Origin: Acidobacteriaceae bacterium
Lineage (GTDB): Bacteria; Acidobacteriota; Terriglobia; Terriglobales; Acidobacteriaceae
Assembly: GCA_030041045.1 (NCBI GenBank)
Contig: JASHOQ010000032.1
Coordinates: 38,531 to 102,530, forward strand
Reading direction: 5' to 3'
Length of the DNA: 64,000 nucleotides
In this document: positions 46,007 to 53,567 of the stretch, piece after piece
Layout: each line of letters opens with the position of its first letter
How positions within the stretch are numbered: the stretch's first letter is position 1
Notes under the pieces: generated by a model
What the model was told of the DNA's origin: nothing
Database searches by the model: none
Seen by the model: only the letters and a program-made list of their open reading frames with translations
Position numbers and translations under genes: made by a program

Positions 46007-47185
46007 TTGAGAGTACTCTTCCTGCACAATCGCTATCGCATTGCCGGCGGCGAAGAGGCTGCGGTGGAGGGAGAAAGCGCGCTCTTGCGCACCGCACCCG
46101 GCATCACGGTGGACGTGCTCGAGGTGAGCAACGAGGAGATTGCAGGCGCCGCGCAGACGATCAAGACGGCAATGCTCACGCCTTATTCGCCCGCCGGACG
46201 GCGGCTGGCGGCAGAGCGCATCCGCACCTTCCGGCCGGACGTGGTGCACGTGCACAATTTCTTCCCTACGCTCTCGCCTTCGGTGTACGACGCATGCCGC
46301 AGCGCGGGCGTGCCGGTGGTGCAGACGCTGCACAATTACCGGCTGGTGTGCGCCAACGGGCTGCTGTTTCGCGCGGGCCGCGCGTGCACAGAATGCCTGG
46401 GCCGGACGTGGGGGCTGCCGGCGGTGCTGCATGGGTGCTATCGCGGAAGCCGGATGGGATCGGCTGCGGTGGCGGCGATGATCGGCGTGCATCGCGTGCG
46501 CGGGACTTGGGGCCGGCGTGTGGACCGGTTCATTGCGCTCACCGAGTTTGCCCGCGCGCTGTTTGCCGAGCAGGCCGGGATTCCCCGGGAAAAAATCGCC
46601 GTGAAACCGAATGCCGCGCCCGACGGCGGGGAAGGCGACGGAGCCGGTGGTTTTGCCTTGTACGTGGGCCGGCTCTCGCCGGAAAAAGGCCTGGAGACGC
46701 TGCTTGGCGGCGCGGCGAGGGGATTGGGCATGCCGCTGGTAGTGGCCGGCACCGGGCCCCTGCAGCCACAGGTGGAGGCGGCGCAGCGCGACGGCAAGCT
46801 CGAATATGTGGGACGGCAGGATGCGGAGGGAGTGCAGAGCCTGATGCGGAAGGCGCGGCTGCTTCTCATCCCCTCAGTGTGTTTTGAGGGGCAGCCTCTG
46901 GTGGTGGCGGAGGCGTTCAGCGCCGGACTGCCGATCGCGGCCAGCCGCATCGGCTCGCTGGAGACGCTGATCGAGGAGAATAGCAACGGCCTGTTGTTTG
47001 AAACGGGCAACCCGCAAGCGCTGGCCGAGACCGTGCGGCATTTCGCCGCGAACCCCGTCCGGGAGCCGGCCATGCGCCGACGCGCCCGCGAGACCTATGA
47101 GGCGCTCTACCGGCCCGATGCCAACCTGAAGATGCTGCTTGCGATCTACGAGGACGCCTGTGCCCAGCGTGCTGCGACTTGCTGA
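46007..47185 (+). CDS. Glycosyltransferase family 4
   Basis: A 392-residue GT-B enzyme. The N-terminal domain shows VLFLHNRYRIAGGEE and DVVHVHNFFPTLSPSVYDAC with TLHNYRLVCANG; the C-terminal donor domain has LYVGRLSPEKGLETLL and the E-x7-E-like block PSVCFEGQPLVVAEAFSAGLPI. The start is TTG 46007; only a weak GCGAGACG precedes it, but no ATG fits the conserved N-terminus. It would add a sugar during repeat-unit assembly. It is read alone, divergent from the WecG-type gene. Confidence 0.88.
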   Translation: MRVLFLHNRYRIAGGEEAAVEGESALLRTAPGITVDVLEVSNEEIAGAAQTIKTAMLTPYSPAGRRLAAERIRTFRPDVVHVHNFFPTLSPSVYDACRSAGVPVVQTLHNYRLVCANGLLFRAGRACTECLGRTWGLPAVLHGCYRGSRMGSAAVAAMIGVHRVRGTWGRRVDRFIALTEFARALFAEQAGIPREKIAVKPNAAPDGGEGDGAGGFALYVGRLSPEKGLETLLGGAARGLGMPLVVAGTGPLQPQVEAAQRDGKLEYVGRQDAEGVQSLMRKARLLLIPSVCFEGQPLVVAEAFSAGLPIAASRIGSLETLIEENSNGLLFETGNPQALAETVRHFAANPVREPAMRRRARETYEALYRPDANLKMLLAIYEDACAQRAATC

Positions 47186-47210
47186 TCGCAACGGGCGGTA
47201 AACTGCTCGC

Positions 47211-47759
47211 ATGGCGCTTGTGTTCACCACCTCTTACCTTGAAGACACCCGCACGCTCTTCCACCAGACGAAGGGATTGGCCGATGGCGCCATGGCGCAG
47301 GTGAGCGACGAGCAGTTTTTTGCGGCGCTGGGCGAGGAAGAGAATTCCATTGCCATCGTGGTGAAGCACATGGCCGGCAACCTGCGCTCGCGCTGGACGG
47401 ATTTCTTGACGACGGATGGCGAGAAGCCGGACCGCAATCGGGACAGCGAGTTTGAGCAGGGAACGTTGACGCGCGCAGAGTTGCTGGAAGCGTGGGAGCG
47501 GGGATGGGCGGCGCTGTTCCACACGCTCGACAGCCTGACGGATGCCGATCTCGCGCGCACGATCCGCATTCGCGGCGAGGCGCACAGCGGGATGCAGGCC
47601 GTCAACCGGGCGCTGGGGCACTGCGCGTATCACGCCGGCCAGATTGTGCTGCTGGCCAAGCATTACGCAGGCGCGAACTGGAAAACATTGAGCGTTCCCA
47701 GGAACAAGTCGGCGGAGTTCAACCGCAAAGTGGCGGCGGGCGAGGCGAGCCAGCGGTGA
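47211..47759 (+). CDS. DinB-like protein (DUF1572 family)
   Basis: A 182-residue four-helix-bundle protein. NSIAIVVKHMAGNLRSRWTDF and LGHCAYHAGQIVLLAKHY carry the three His that bind metal in DinB/YfiT-like proteins. The length matches DUF1572. The cellular role is unknown; the fold is found in thiol-transferases and stress proteins. It starts 25 bp after the GT4 gene on the same strand and may be co-transcribed, though nothing links it functionally to polysaccharide synthesis. Confidence 0.82.
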   Translation: MALVFTTSYLEDTRTLFHQTKGLADGAMAQVSDEQFFAALGEEENSIAIVVKHMAGNLRSRWTDFLTTDGEKPDRNRDSEFEQGTLTRAELLEAWERGWAALFHTLDSLTDADLARTIRIRGEAHSGMQAVNRALGHCAYHAGQIVLLAKHYAGANWKTLSVPRNKSAEFNRKVAAGEASQR

Positions 47760-47855
47760 GGCGCTCGAGAACCGCAGCTACGTTACAATCGAAGAAGGGC
47801 AGAAGGCCGAAATTCTGCGTAATTTCGCGCAATCCGAGCAAGGAGTTTTCCCTCT

Positions 47856-48416
47856 ATGGCGATTCCCGCCACCCAAATGCGTCCGGGCATGATCATCAAG
47901 CACAACGACGTGCTGCACCTGGTGTTCAAGGTGGAGCACCGCACGCCCGGCAACCTGCGCGCGTTTATCCAGGCCAAGCTGAGGAACCTGAAATCCGGGG
48001 CCATGTTCGAGCACCGCTTCCGCTCCGGCGACGCCATTGAAAAAGTGGTCGTCGACGAGATCCCCATGGAGTTTCTCTATAACGACGGCGACGATTATTA
48101 CTTCATGAATCCCGAAAACTACGAGCAGACGGTATTGAAAGCGGCAACGCTGGGCGATGCGGTCGAATATCTGACGGCGAACCTGCAGATCCGCGTGAGC
48201 TACTTCGACGGGCAGCCGGTAGGCATCGAACTGCCGCAGACGGTCGATCTCGAAGTGGTGGAGACGGAGCCGGGGCTGAAGTCGGCGACCGCCTCGAGCG
48301 TGACCAAACCGGCCACGCTGGAGACGGGCCTGGTGGTGCAGGTGCCTCCGTTCATCAATGCGGGCGAAAAGATTCGCGTGGACACGAGCGAGGGAGCGTA
48401 CCTGAGCCGGGCGTAA
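47856..48416 (+). CDS. efp: Elongation factor P with Asn at the loop tip
   Basis: A 186-residue protein with the three-domain EF-P layout: KOW-like domain I (QMRPGMIIKHNDVLHLV), OB domain II with YFMNPENYEQ, and the C-terminal domain with TGLVVQVPPFINAGEKI. EF-P relieves ribosome stalling at polyproline. The domain I loop reads RTPGNLRAF, so the position that is Lys34 in E. coli or Arg32 in Pseudomonas is Asn33 here. AAGGAG precedes the ATG. A strong terminator follows. No epmA/epmB, earP or similar modification gene is seen nearby. Confidence 0.95.
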   Translation: MAIPATQMRPGMIIKHNDVLHLVFKVEHRTPGNLRAFIQAKLRNLKSGAMFEHRFRSGDAIEKVVVDEIPMEFLYNDGDDYYFMNPENYEQTVLKAATLGDAVEYLTANLQIRVSYFDGQPVGIELPQTVDLEVVETEPGLKSATASSVTKPATLETGLVVQVPPFINAGEKIRVDTSEGAYLSRA

Positions 48417-48440
48417 CCAGTGGTTTGCAAAGAAGGTAAG

Positions 48441-48470
48441 CGGCGCCTTGCGGGGCGCCGTTTTTCTTTT
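48441..48470 (+). terminator. Rho-independent terminator of efp
   Basis: CGGCGCC (48441-48447), loop TTGCGG, GGCGCCG (48454-48460), then TTTTTCTTTT. It starts 24 bp after the efp stop. Confidence 0.9.
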
Positions 48471-48554
48471 GCGCGCAGACATTTCAGCGGCCTCAAGGCA
48501 ATTCGCCTCTTCCGAGGCCGACGGCTTCCATGAAAAAGATTTATCGATTGGGGC

Positions 48555-48595
48555 TTGACATTCGACCACGATGTGATGTTACTGTGGGTAACATC
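48555..48595 (+). promoter_or_regulatory. Promoter and BlaI-type operator
   Basis: A consensus -35 TTGACA (48555-48560) is followed by a perfect dyad GATGTTAC-TGTGG-GTAACATC (48575-48595). The dyad covers the expected -10 area (GTTACT at 48578-48583, poor match) and ends at the base before the ATG at 48596. BlaI/MecI repressors bind such dyads and usually repress their own operon. No Shine-Dalgarno fits, so the message may be leaderless. Confidence 0.7.
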
Positions 48596-49063
48596 ATGGG
48601 ACGGAACACCAAACCGGATCACGACCCCGCCGAGCTGGGTGAGCTGGAGCGCGGGGTGCTCGCGACTGTATGGCGGCTGGGCTCCGCAACCGCTGAGGAG
48701 ATCCGCGAAAAATTGGATCGTCCGCTGACTGACTCGACGATTCGCACCGTGTTGCGGCGGCTCGAAGCCAAGGGCTACGTGGCGCACGCACTCGAGAACC
48801 GGAGTTTCACGTATCGGCCCGCGGAGTCGCGTCAGCGCGTGGCCGGCCGCGCCGCGCGGCGGATCGTCGACTGGTTCTGCGAGGGGAGCGTAGAGGCGCT
48901 GCTGGTGGGTATGGTGGACCAGAAGGTGCTGGGACGCGGCGAGCTGCAGCGCCTGGCAGCGCGCATTGCCGAAGCGGAAGAGATGGACGCGGCGACCAGG
49001 GAAAAGGCGGGAAAAGACAAGACGGCAAAACCAAGATCGGGCAAAAAGGAGGTTGGACGATGA
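48596..49063 (+). CDS. BlaI/MecI/CopY family transcriptional repressor
   Basis: A 155-residue winged-helix protein. ELERGVLATVWRLGSATAEEIREKL and DSTIRTVLRRLEAKGYVAH are the DNA-binding core; NRSFTYRPAESRQ and the helical dimerisation part follow. The tail is Lys-rich (about residues 135-155), longer than in classical BlaI. ATG 48596 immediately follows its probable operator. The stop overlaps the next ATG (ATGA at 49060-49063), so it is coupled to the M56 peptidase gene. It probably represses this operon until the membrane peptidase is triggered; the signal need not be a beta-lactam. Confidence 0.9.
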   Translation: MGRNTKPDHDPAELGELERGVLATVWRLGSATAEEIREKLDRPLTDSTIRTVLRRLEAKGYVAHALENRSFTYRPAESRQRVAGRAARRIVDWFCEGSVEALLVGMVDQKVLGRGELQRLAARIAEAEEMDAATREKAGKDKTAKPRSGKKEVGR

Positions 49064-51528
49064 CAACCCTTCTGATCGAAGCGGCGCTGCGTTCGCTTCT
49101 GCTCGCCGTTGCTGTGGGCATTGCGCTGGGACTGCTGCGCGTACGCAACGTGCTGGCCGAAAAGACGGCATGGATCATGGTGCTGGCGGCCGCGGTGGTG
49201 ATGCCGCTGATGCTGGTGCTGGCCATGCGTTTCCCCCGGCTGCCCGCGCCCAGGCTGGTGCTGCCGGCGATGGCCACGCATGCGCCGGCGCGCACGGCTG
49301 CGATGGCTGCCAGGAAGATTGCGCCTTTGCAACCTGCCCACGCGAGTCCAGCCTTGAGCCGTCCCGCCCCTGTGCGATCTCTAGGAGCGGGGTCGAGCTC
49401 CGAGCTGAGTTCCGGGCCAAGCGCAGCGCCGATTGCACCGCTGCGCTCAGGGCACACGAGCAGCGCCGGGCGTCCATTCCTCTCGAAGCCGCTGGACCCG
49501 GCCGGATTGGGACTGACAGGAGCTGAGTCAACCGGAGCGGATTCGGGCGGACAAATTCAGGCCAAACCGGGGACGGCGAATCCCGCGCTGACCGGCGCAG
49601 CTTCTTCGCGCACGGTCTCGCTTGCGACCTTCGCGGCAATGCTCTACCTGCTGATTGCGTTTGCTCTCAGCCTCCGTCTTCTGCTGGGGCTTGCAGTCAC
49701 GTGGCGCGTGTGGCGGGCGGCCCATCCGGTGCCGGCGCTCGCGCTTGAGGCGGCGGAGGGACTGCGCCTGCGCGCGAGCGATCAGATTTCGACCCCGGTG
49801 ACCATCGGTTCGGGAGTGCTGCTTCCGGCTGAGTACTCGACATGGGGAGATGAAAAGCTGCGCATCGTGCTGGCCCATGAGCGGTCTCACGTACGGCAGG
49901 GCGATTTCTACCTGCAATTGCTGGCGAGCCTTTATGCAACGCTGCTCTGGCTGAGCCCCCTGGGCTGGTGGCTCAAGCGCAAACTCTCTGACCTGGGTGA
50001 GGCCATCGGCGACCGATCGGGCCTGGAGGCGGCTTCCTCGCGGACCGCTTATGCCCGGGTTCTACTTGAATTCGCGGCTGCGCCGCGCCCCACATTACTA
50101 GGAGTCGCCATGGCCCGTCCATCCAGTCTTTCCCGGCGCATGGAGCGCCTGTTGAATGAATCCGCCTTCCGGCAGGCCTTCTCGAGCCGGGGCCGCGCGT
50201 TTGCTGCAGCGCTGTTGCTGCCTGCAATCTTTTTCGCAGCGGCCGCGCTGGTGCGGGTAGAAGCGGCGAGCGATGCCGCGGGTCAGGCGGCAACGGCGCC
50301 GGAGCCGGCGCAGACGAAGGCGCAACGGCAAGTTGCGCACGCGCAGCTCATCGCCGCGGCTGAAGCGGAGGCAGCGCAGCAATGGGCCGAAGCGCAGGCG
50401 CAGCGCGCAAATGCGCAGGCAGCGGCCGCGGACGAAGCCACGCGCGAGGCGGAGGCAACGCAGCAATTGGCCGAAGCGCAGGCGCAGGCGGCAATGCAGG
50501 CAGGGGGGACAGCGCCGCTGGTGAGTTCCGCGCCCTTCGATGCTCCCGTGATCCGCATGCAGGTGCCCGATGGGCAGCCGGTGCGGGTGCCGGATGGCGT
50601 GCGCACCGTGATCGTGATGAACTCGCCGAGTTCCGATTCCGGCTCGACCACCGGCGCCAGCGGCTCTGCTTTCGCGTTCAACCAGGCGGATGGATTGGTT
50701 GCGCGCCTCGCGGGCGTGCATCTTCTGGTGCAGCCCGGCGACGCCGCAGCGGAGGCCACCTTCGATCGCACACTTTCATTCTCCGGCAATCTCGAACTGC
50801 ACGCGGCGACCGGTTGCGGCAACATTCACCTGACGCGCGGCGCGGCGGGCCAGTTGGTGGTGCATGGAGATGTGCATTCGCAGAAGGCCGAGGAAGCGGA
50901 TGAAGTGCGCTCCATCGCGGCCAATCCGCCGATTGAGCAGGAGGGGAACGTTATCCGCGTCGGTTTGCAGGGCGAGCAGAAGCAGCACAATCACATCTGC
51001 ATTGATTACCAGATCCAGGCGCCGGCCGACGCGGCGCTCGATGCGGCCTCCGGGTCGGGCGACATTGTGGATGAGGGAGTGGGGCAAGGCGCGAAGCTCG
51101 ACACCGGCTCCGGAAACATCACGGCCACCGGACTTACCGGAGGGTTCAATACGGAAACCGGCTCCGGCAACATTGCCATCGATGAGGCCGGCGAGGGCGA
51201 TGCGAAGGCAGAAACCGGTTCGGGCGATATCAATGTGAAGGGCGTGCATGGAGCGCTCAAAGCAGAGACCGGCTCGGGCGACATCAAGGTGGAGGGCACA
51301 CCCACTTCGCCGTGGAAGCTGGAGACCGGCTCAGGAAGCGTGGAGTTTTCTCCCGGCAACGCGCCGTTGACGCTCGATGCCTCGACCGGCTCCGGCAGTA
51401 TTTCCACGGACCACCCGATGGCATTGCAGGTTTCTTCGGATCGTCACCACATGAGGGGACCGCTCAACGGCGGCGGCCCCGATGTGCGCATCGAGACCGG
51501 CTCAGGCGATATCACGATTCACGACTGA
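49060..51528 (+). CDS. M56 (BlaR1-like) membrane metallopeptidase with C-terminal DUF4097-like repeats
   Basis: An 822-residue protein. Membrane helices lie in the first 60 residues and around 195-215; the zinc motif HERSH is at 273-277, followed by LGEAIGDRSGLEAASSRTAY, as in M56 peptidases. After a further helix near 390 comes an Ala/Gln/Glu-rich coiled-coil-like stretch (about 415-490), then about eight repeats of 15-19 residues built on E-T-G-S-G-[ND]-I, a DUF4097-type beta-solenoid, to the end. There is no penicillin-binding domain. AAGGAGG precedes the ATG, which overlaps the repressor stop. The repeats would be the extracytoplasmic sensor part; the ligand is unknown. Confidence 0.85.
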   Translation: MTTLLIEAALRSLLLAVAVGIALGLLRVRNVLAEKTAWIMVLAAAVVMPLMLVLAMRFPRLPAPRLVLPAMATHAPARTAAMAARKIAPLQPAHASPALSRPAPVRSLGAGSSSELSSGPSAAPIAPLRSGHTSSAGRPFLSKPLDPAGLGLTGAESTGADSGGQIQAKPGTANPALTGAASSRTVSLATFAAMLYLLIAFALSLRLLLGLAVTWRVWRAAHPVPALALEAAEGLRLRASDQISTPVTIGSGVLLPAEYSTWGDEKLRIVLAHERSHVRQGDFYLQLLASLYATLLWLSPLGWWLKRKLSDLGEAIGDRSGLEAASSRTAYARVLLEFAAAPRPTLLGVAMARPSSLSRRMERLLNESAFRQAFSSRGRAFAAALLLPAIFFAAAALVRVEAASDAAGQAATAPEPAQTKAQRQVAHAQLIAAAEAEAAQQWAEAQAQRANAQAAAADEATREAEATQQLAEAQAQAAMQAGGTAPLVSSAPFDAPVIRMQVPDGQPVRVPDGVRTVIVMNSPSSDSGSTTGASGSAFAFNQADGLVARLAGVHLLVQPGDAAAEATFDRTLSFSGNLELHAATGCGNIHLTRGAAGQLVVHGDVHSQKAEEADEVRSIAANPPIEQEGNVIRVGLQGEQKQHNHICIDYQIQAPADAALDAASGSGDIVDEGVGQGAKLDTGSGNITATGLTGGFNTETGSGNIAIDEAGEGDAKAETGSGDINVKGVHGALKAETGSGDIKVEGTPTSPWKLETGSGSVEFSPGNAPLTLDASTGSGSISTDHPMALQVSSDRHHMRGPLNGGGPDVRIETGSGDITIHD

Positions 51529-51565
51529 GCCCCTTTTCCACGGCCAATCCAGCGCACCGCAGCGC

Positions 51566-53407
51566 CTATTGCGCACCATCGGACAACGTAACGGGCGTGG
51601 CCTCAATGAGCGCTTCGATGGGCTTGAGGGCCTCGAGCACGGGCGCGGAGACGGGCTCGTCGACCTGGACCACGGCGAGGGCCTTGACGGGTTTTTGGCC
51701 GGTGCGCTCGCGCCCCAGGGCAAAGTTGGCAATGTTGACGCCCTGCTGGCCAAGGATGGTGCCGATTTTGCCGATAACGCCGGGAACGTCGTAATTGCGG
51801 CAGACGAGCAGATGGCCTTCGAGCGGGGTTTCGATGTCGATGCCGTCGAACTCGAGCAGGCGCGGCTGCTCGCCGTGAATCACCGTACCGCTGGCGCGAT
51901 GCGAGCCCCCCGATCCGCGCAGGGCGAGGGTGAGCACGGTGGCTGCGCCGCCGCGATGGCTCTCGCGCTTTTCTTCGTGCACGCGGATGCCGCGCTCCTG
52001 GGCGACCGCCGCAGCGTTGATGCGGTTCACGCTTTCCGAGCCCTGCAGAAGGCCGGCGATGGCCGCGTTGCGCACGAGATCGGTTTTGCCCTCCGCCAGC
52101 GTGCCGCCGTAAATGAGGTCGATGGCTTCGAGACCGTCGCGGCCAGCCTGCGCAAGGAACGCGCCGAGACGGCCGGCGAGATCGATGTAGGGCGCGAGCT
52201 GCAGATACTCCTCGTGGCTGAGCGAAGGCAGATTCACCGCGTTCTGCACCACACCGAGCTTCAAATACTCGCGCACCTGCATGGCGATCTGCACGCCGAC
52301 GGCCTCCTGCGCTTCAGCAGTGGAGCCGGCGATGTGCGGGGTGAGGATGACGTTGTCGAGGCCGGCATAGGCGAGATTCTTGGGCGGCTCTTCGCGGAAG
52401 ACGTCGAGGGCGGCGCCGGCAACGTGGCCGGAGCGAAGGGCTGCGACGAGGGCCTGCTCGTCTACGAGCTCGCCGCGCGCGCAGTTGATGATGCGCACGC
52501 CGGGCTTCATGGCGGCGAGGGTTTTGGCGTTGATGATGTTGGCCGTTTGCGGCGTGAGACCCACGTGGAGCGTGAGGTAATCTGCCTTGGCAAAAACCTC
52601 GTCCAAAGGCAGAGGAAGAATCCCATTCTCCCTTGCGATGGCGGCGGAGACGAAGGGATCGGCGCCGACGATCTCGAGACCGAAGCCGCGGGCGCGACGG
52701 GCTACTTCCAGGCCGATACGGCCGAGGCCGAGAATGCCGAGGGTCTTGCCGCGCAGCTCTGCGCCCTGCAGATTTTTCTTCTCCCATTTGCCCGCGTGCA
52801 TGCCGCTGGTGGCCGCAGGCAGCTTGCGCGCGAGCGCCAGCATGAGGCCGAGAGTCAACTCGGCCACGGCGACGGCGTTGGCGCCGGGGGTGTTCATTAC
52901 CACAATGCCGCGGCGCGTGGCGGCGTCGGCGTCAATGTTGTCCACGCCCACGCCGGCGCGGCCAATGACGCGCAGCTTGCGCGCGTGGCTGAGGAGCGCG
53001 TCATCTACCTGCACGGCCGAGCGCACGACGAGCGCGTCGGCCTCCGCAAGCGCGGCGGGAAGGCCCTGGGTGAGCTGATCGTGCGCGATCACTTCCCAAC
53101 CGGGTTCGGCCGCAAAGACGGCCAGCGTGGCCGGCGAAACTTTCTCCGCCAGAACAATTTTCATGGGATTCCCCTTCTGTGCTGCGGCAGCGCCGGCCGC
53201 GTTTTCGTACTCGTCAAAGCGGATGCCTTCCTGCTCACAGAGCAGGTCGAACATGCGCACCACGGCCGCGTGCGGCTTGCCCTCGCCGCGCTCGTACTTG
53301 GTGAGCGAGTTGGGGTGCACGCCCAGCCGCTCCGCCATCTGGTACTGAAACAGGTCGAGCTGACGGCGGGCGATGAGAAGTTTCTCGGCGAAGGTGAGTT
53401 CGGGCAT
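51566..53407 (-). CDS. serA: XRE helix-turn-helix domain fused in frame to D-3-phosphoglycerate dehydrogenase
   Basis: A 613-residue frame. Residues ~5-65 are an XRE/Cro-type HTH (LIARRQLDLFQYQMAERLG, then VHPNSLTKYERGEGKP). A second ATG (53164, residue 82, MKIVLAEKV) begins a complete 532-residue long-form SerA: NAD motif ILGLGRIGLEVA (about 225), catalytic Arg in NCARGELVDE, Glu in EEPP, His in TPHIAGST, an intervening ASB-like domain, and a C-terminal ACT domain (VPGVIGKIGTILGQQGVNIA). AGAAGGGGA lies just upstream of the internal ATG, so one gene may give both a fusion and a plain SerA. SerA oxidises 3-phosphoglycerate to 3-phosphohydroxypyruvate. It is read after the class V aminotransferase, across the heptamer arrays. 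Confidence 0.9.
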   Translation of the reverse strand: MPELTFAEKLLIARRQLDLFQYQMAERLGVHPNSLTKYERGEGKPHAAVVRMFDLLCEQEGIRFDEYENAAGAAAAQKGNPMKIVLAEKVSPATLAVFAAEPGWEVIAHDQLTQGLPAALAEADALVVRSAVQVDDALLSHARKLRVIGRAGVGVDNIDADAATRRGIVVMNTPGANAVAVAELTLGLMLALARKLPAATSGMHAGKWEKKNLQGAELRGKTLGILGLGRIGLEVARRARGFGLEIVGADPFVSAAIARENGILPLPLDEVFAKADYLTLHVGLTPQTANIINAKTLAAMKPGVRIINCARGELVDEQALVAALRSGHVAGAALDVFREEPPKNLAYAGLDNVILTPHIAGSTAEAQEAVGVQIAMQVREYLKLGVVQNAVNLPSLSHEEYLQLAPYIDLAGRLGAFLAQAGRDGLEAIDLIYGGTLAEGKTDLVRNAAIAGLLQGSESVNRINAAAVAQERGIRVHEEKRESHRGGAATVLTLALRGSGGSHRASGTVIHGEQPRLLEFDGIDIETPLEGHLLVCRNYDVPGVIGKIGTILGQQGVNIANFALGRERTGQKPVKALAVVQVDEPVSAPVLEALKPIEALIEATPVTLSDGAQ

Positions 53408-53410
53408 GTG

Positions 53411-53567
53411 CAGGTCTCAGGTGTCAGGTTTCGGGTTTCAGGTGTCAGTCAAAAGTGAACAGTGCACAGCGGACAGTGGACAGTGCACAGTGGACAGTGG
53501 ACAGTGGATAGTGGATAGTGGGCGCCAGCCGGGCTTTTTCTGATCACTGATCACTGTTCACTGATCA
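53411..53567. repeat. Three successive 7-bp-periodic tandem arrays
   Basis: Array 1, 53411-about 53450: six CAGGTNT-like heptamers with variation. Array 2, 53451-53520: ten units of (N)ACAGTG exactly 7 bp each. Array 3, 53540-53567: four CTGATCA/CTGTTCA units plus a partial one. Array 3 is roughly the inverse of array 2 (CACTGT versus ACAGTG), with a 19-bp GC-rich spacer between. Array 3 runs into the stop codon of the aminotransferase; array 1 begins 4 bp upstream of the HTH-serA start. Confidence 0.9.

Noticed and set aside
48596..51528. Beta-lactam resistance operon (blaI-blaR1)
   Set aside because: The M56 protein lacks a penicillin-binding domain and no beta-lactamase gene is adjacent.
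51482..53458. A 658-codon plus-strand frame over HTH-serA
   Set aside because: Antisense to SerA motifs; the His/Asp/Gly-rich product has no domain.
53411..53567. Possible CRISPR-like repeat array
   Set aside because: Units are 7 bp without unique spacers, and no cas gene is present; it is a microsatellite-type array.
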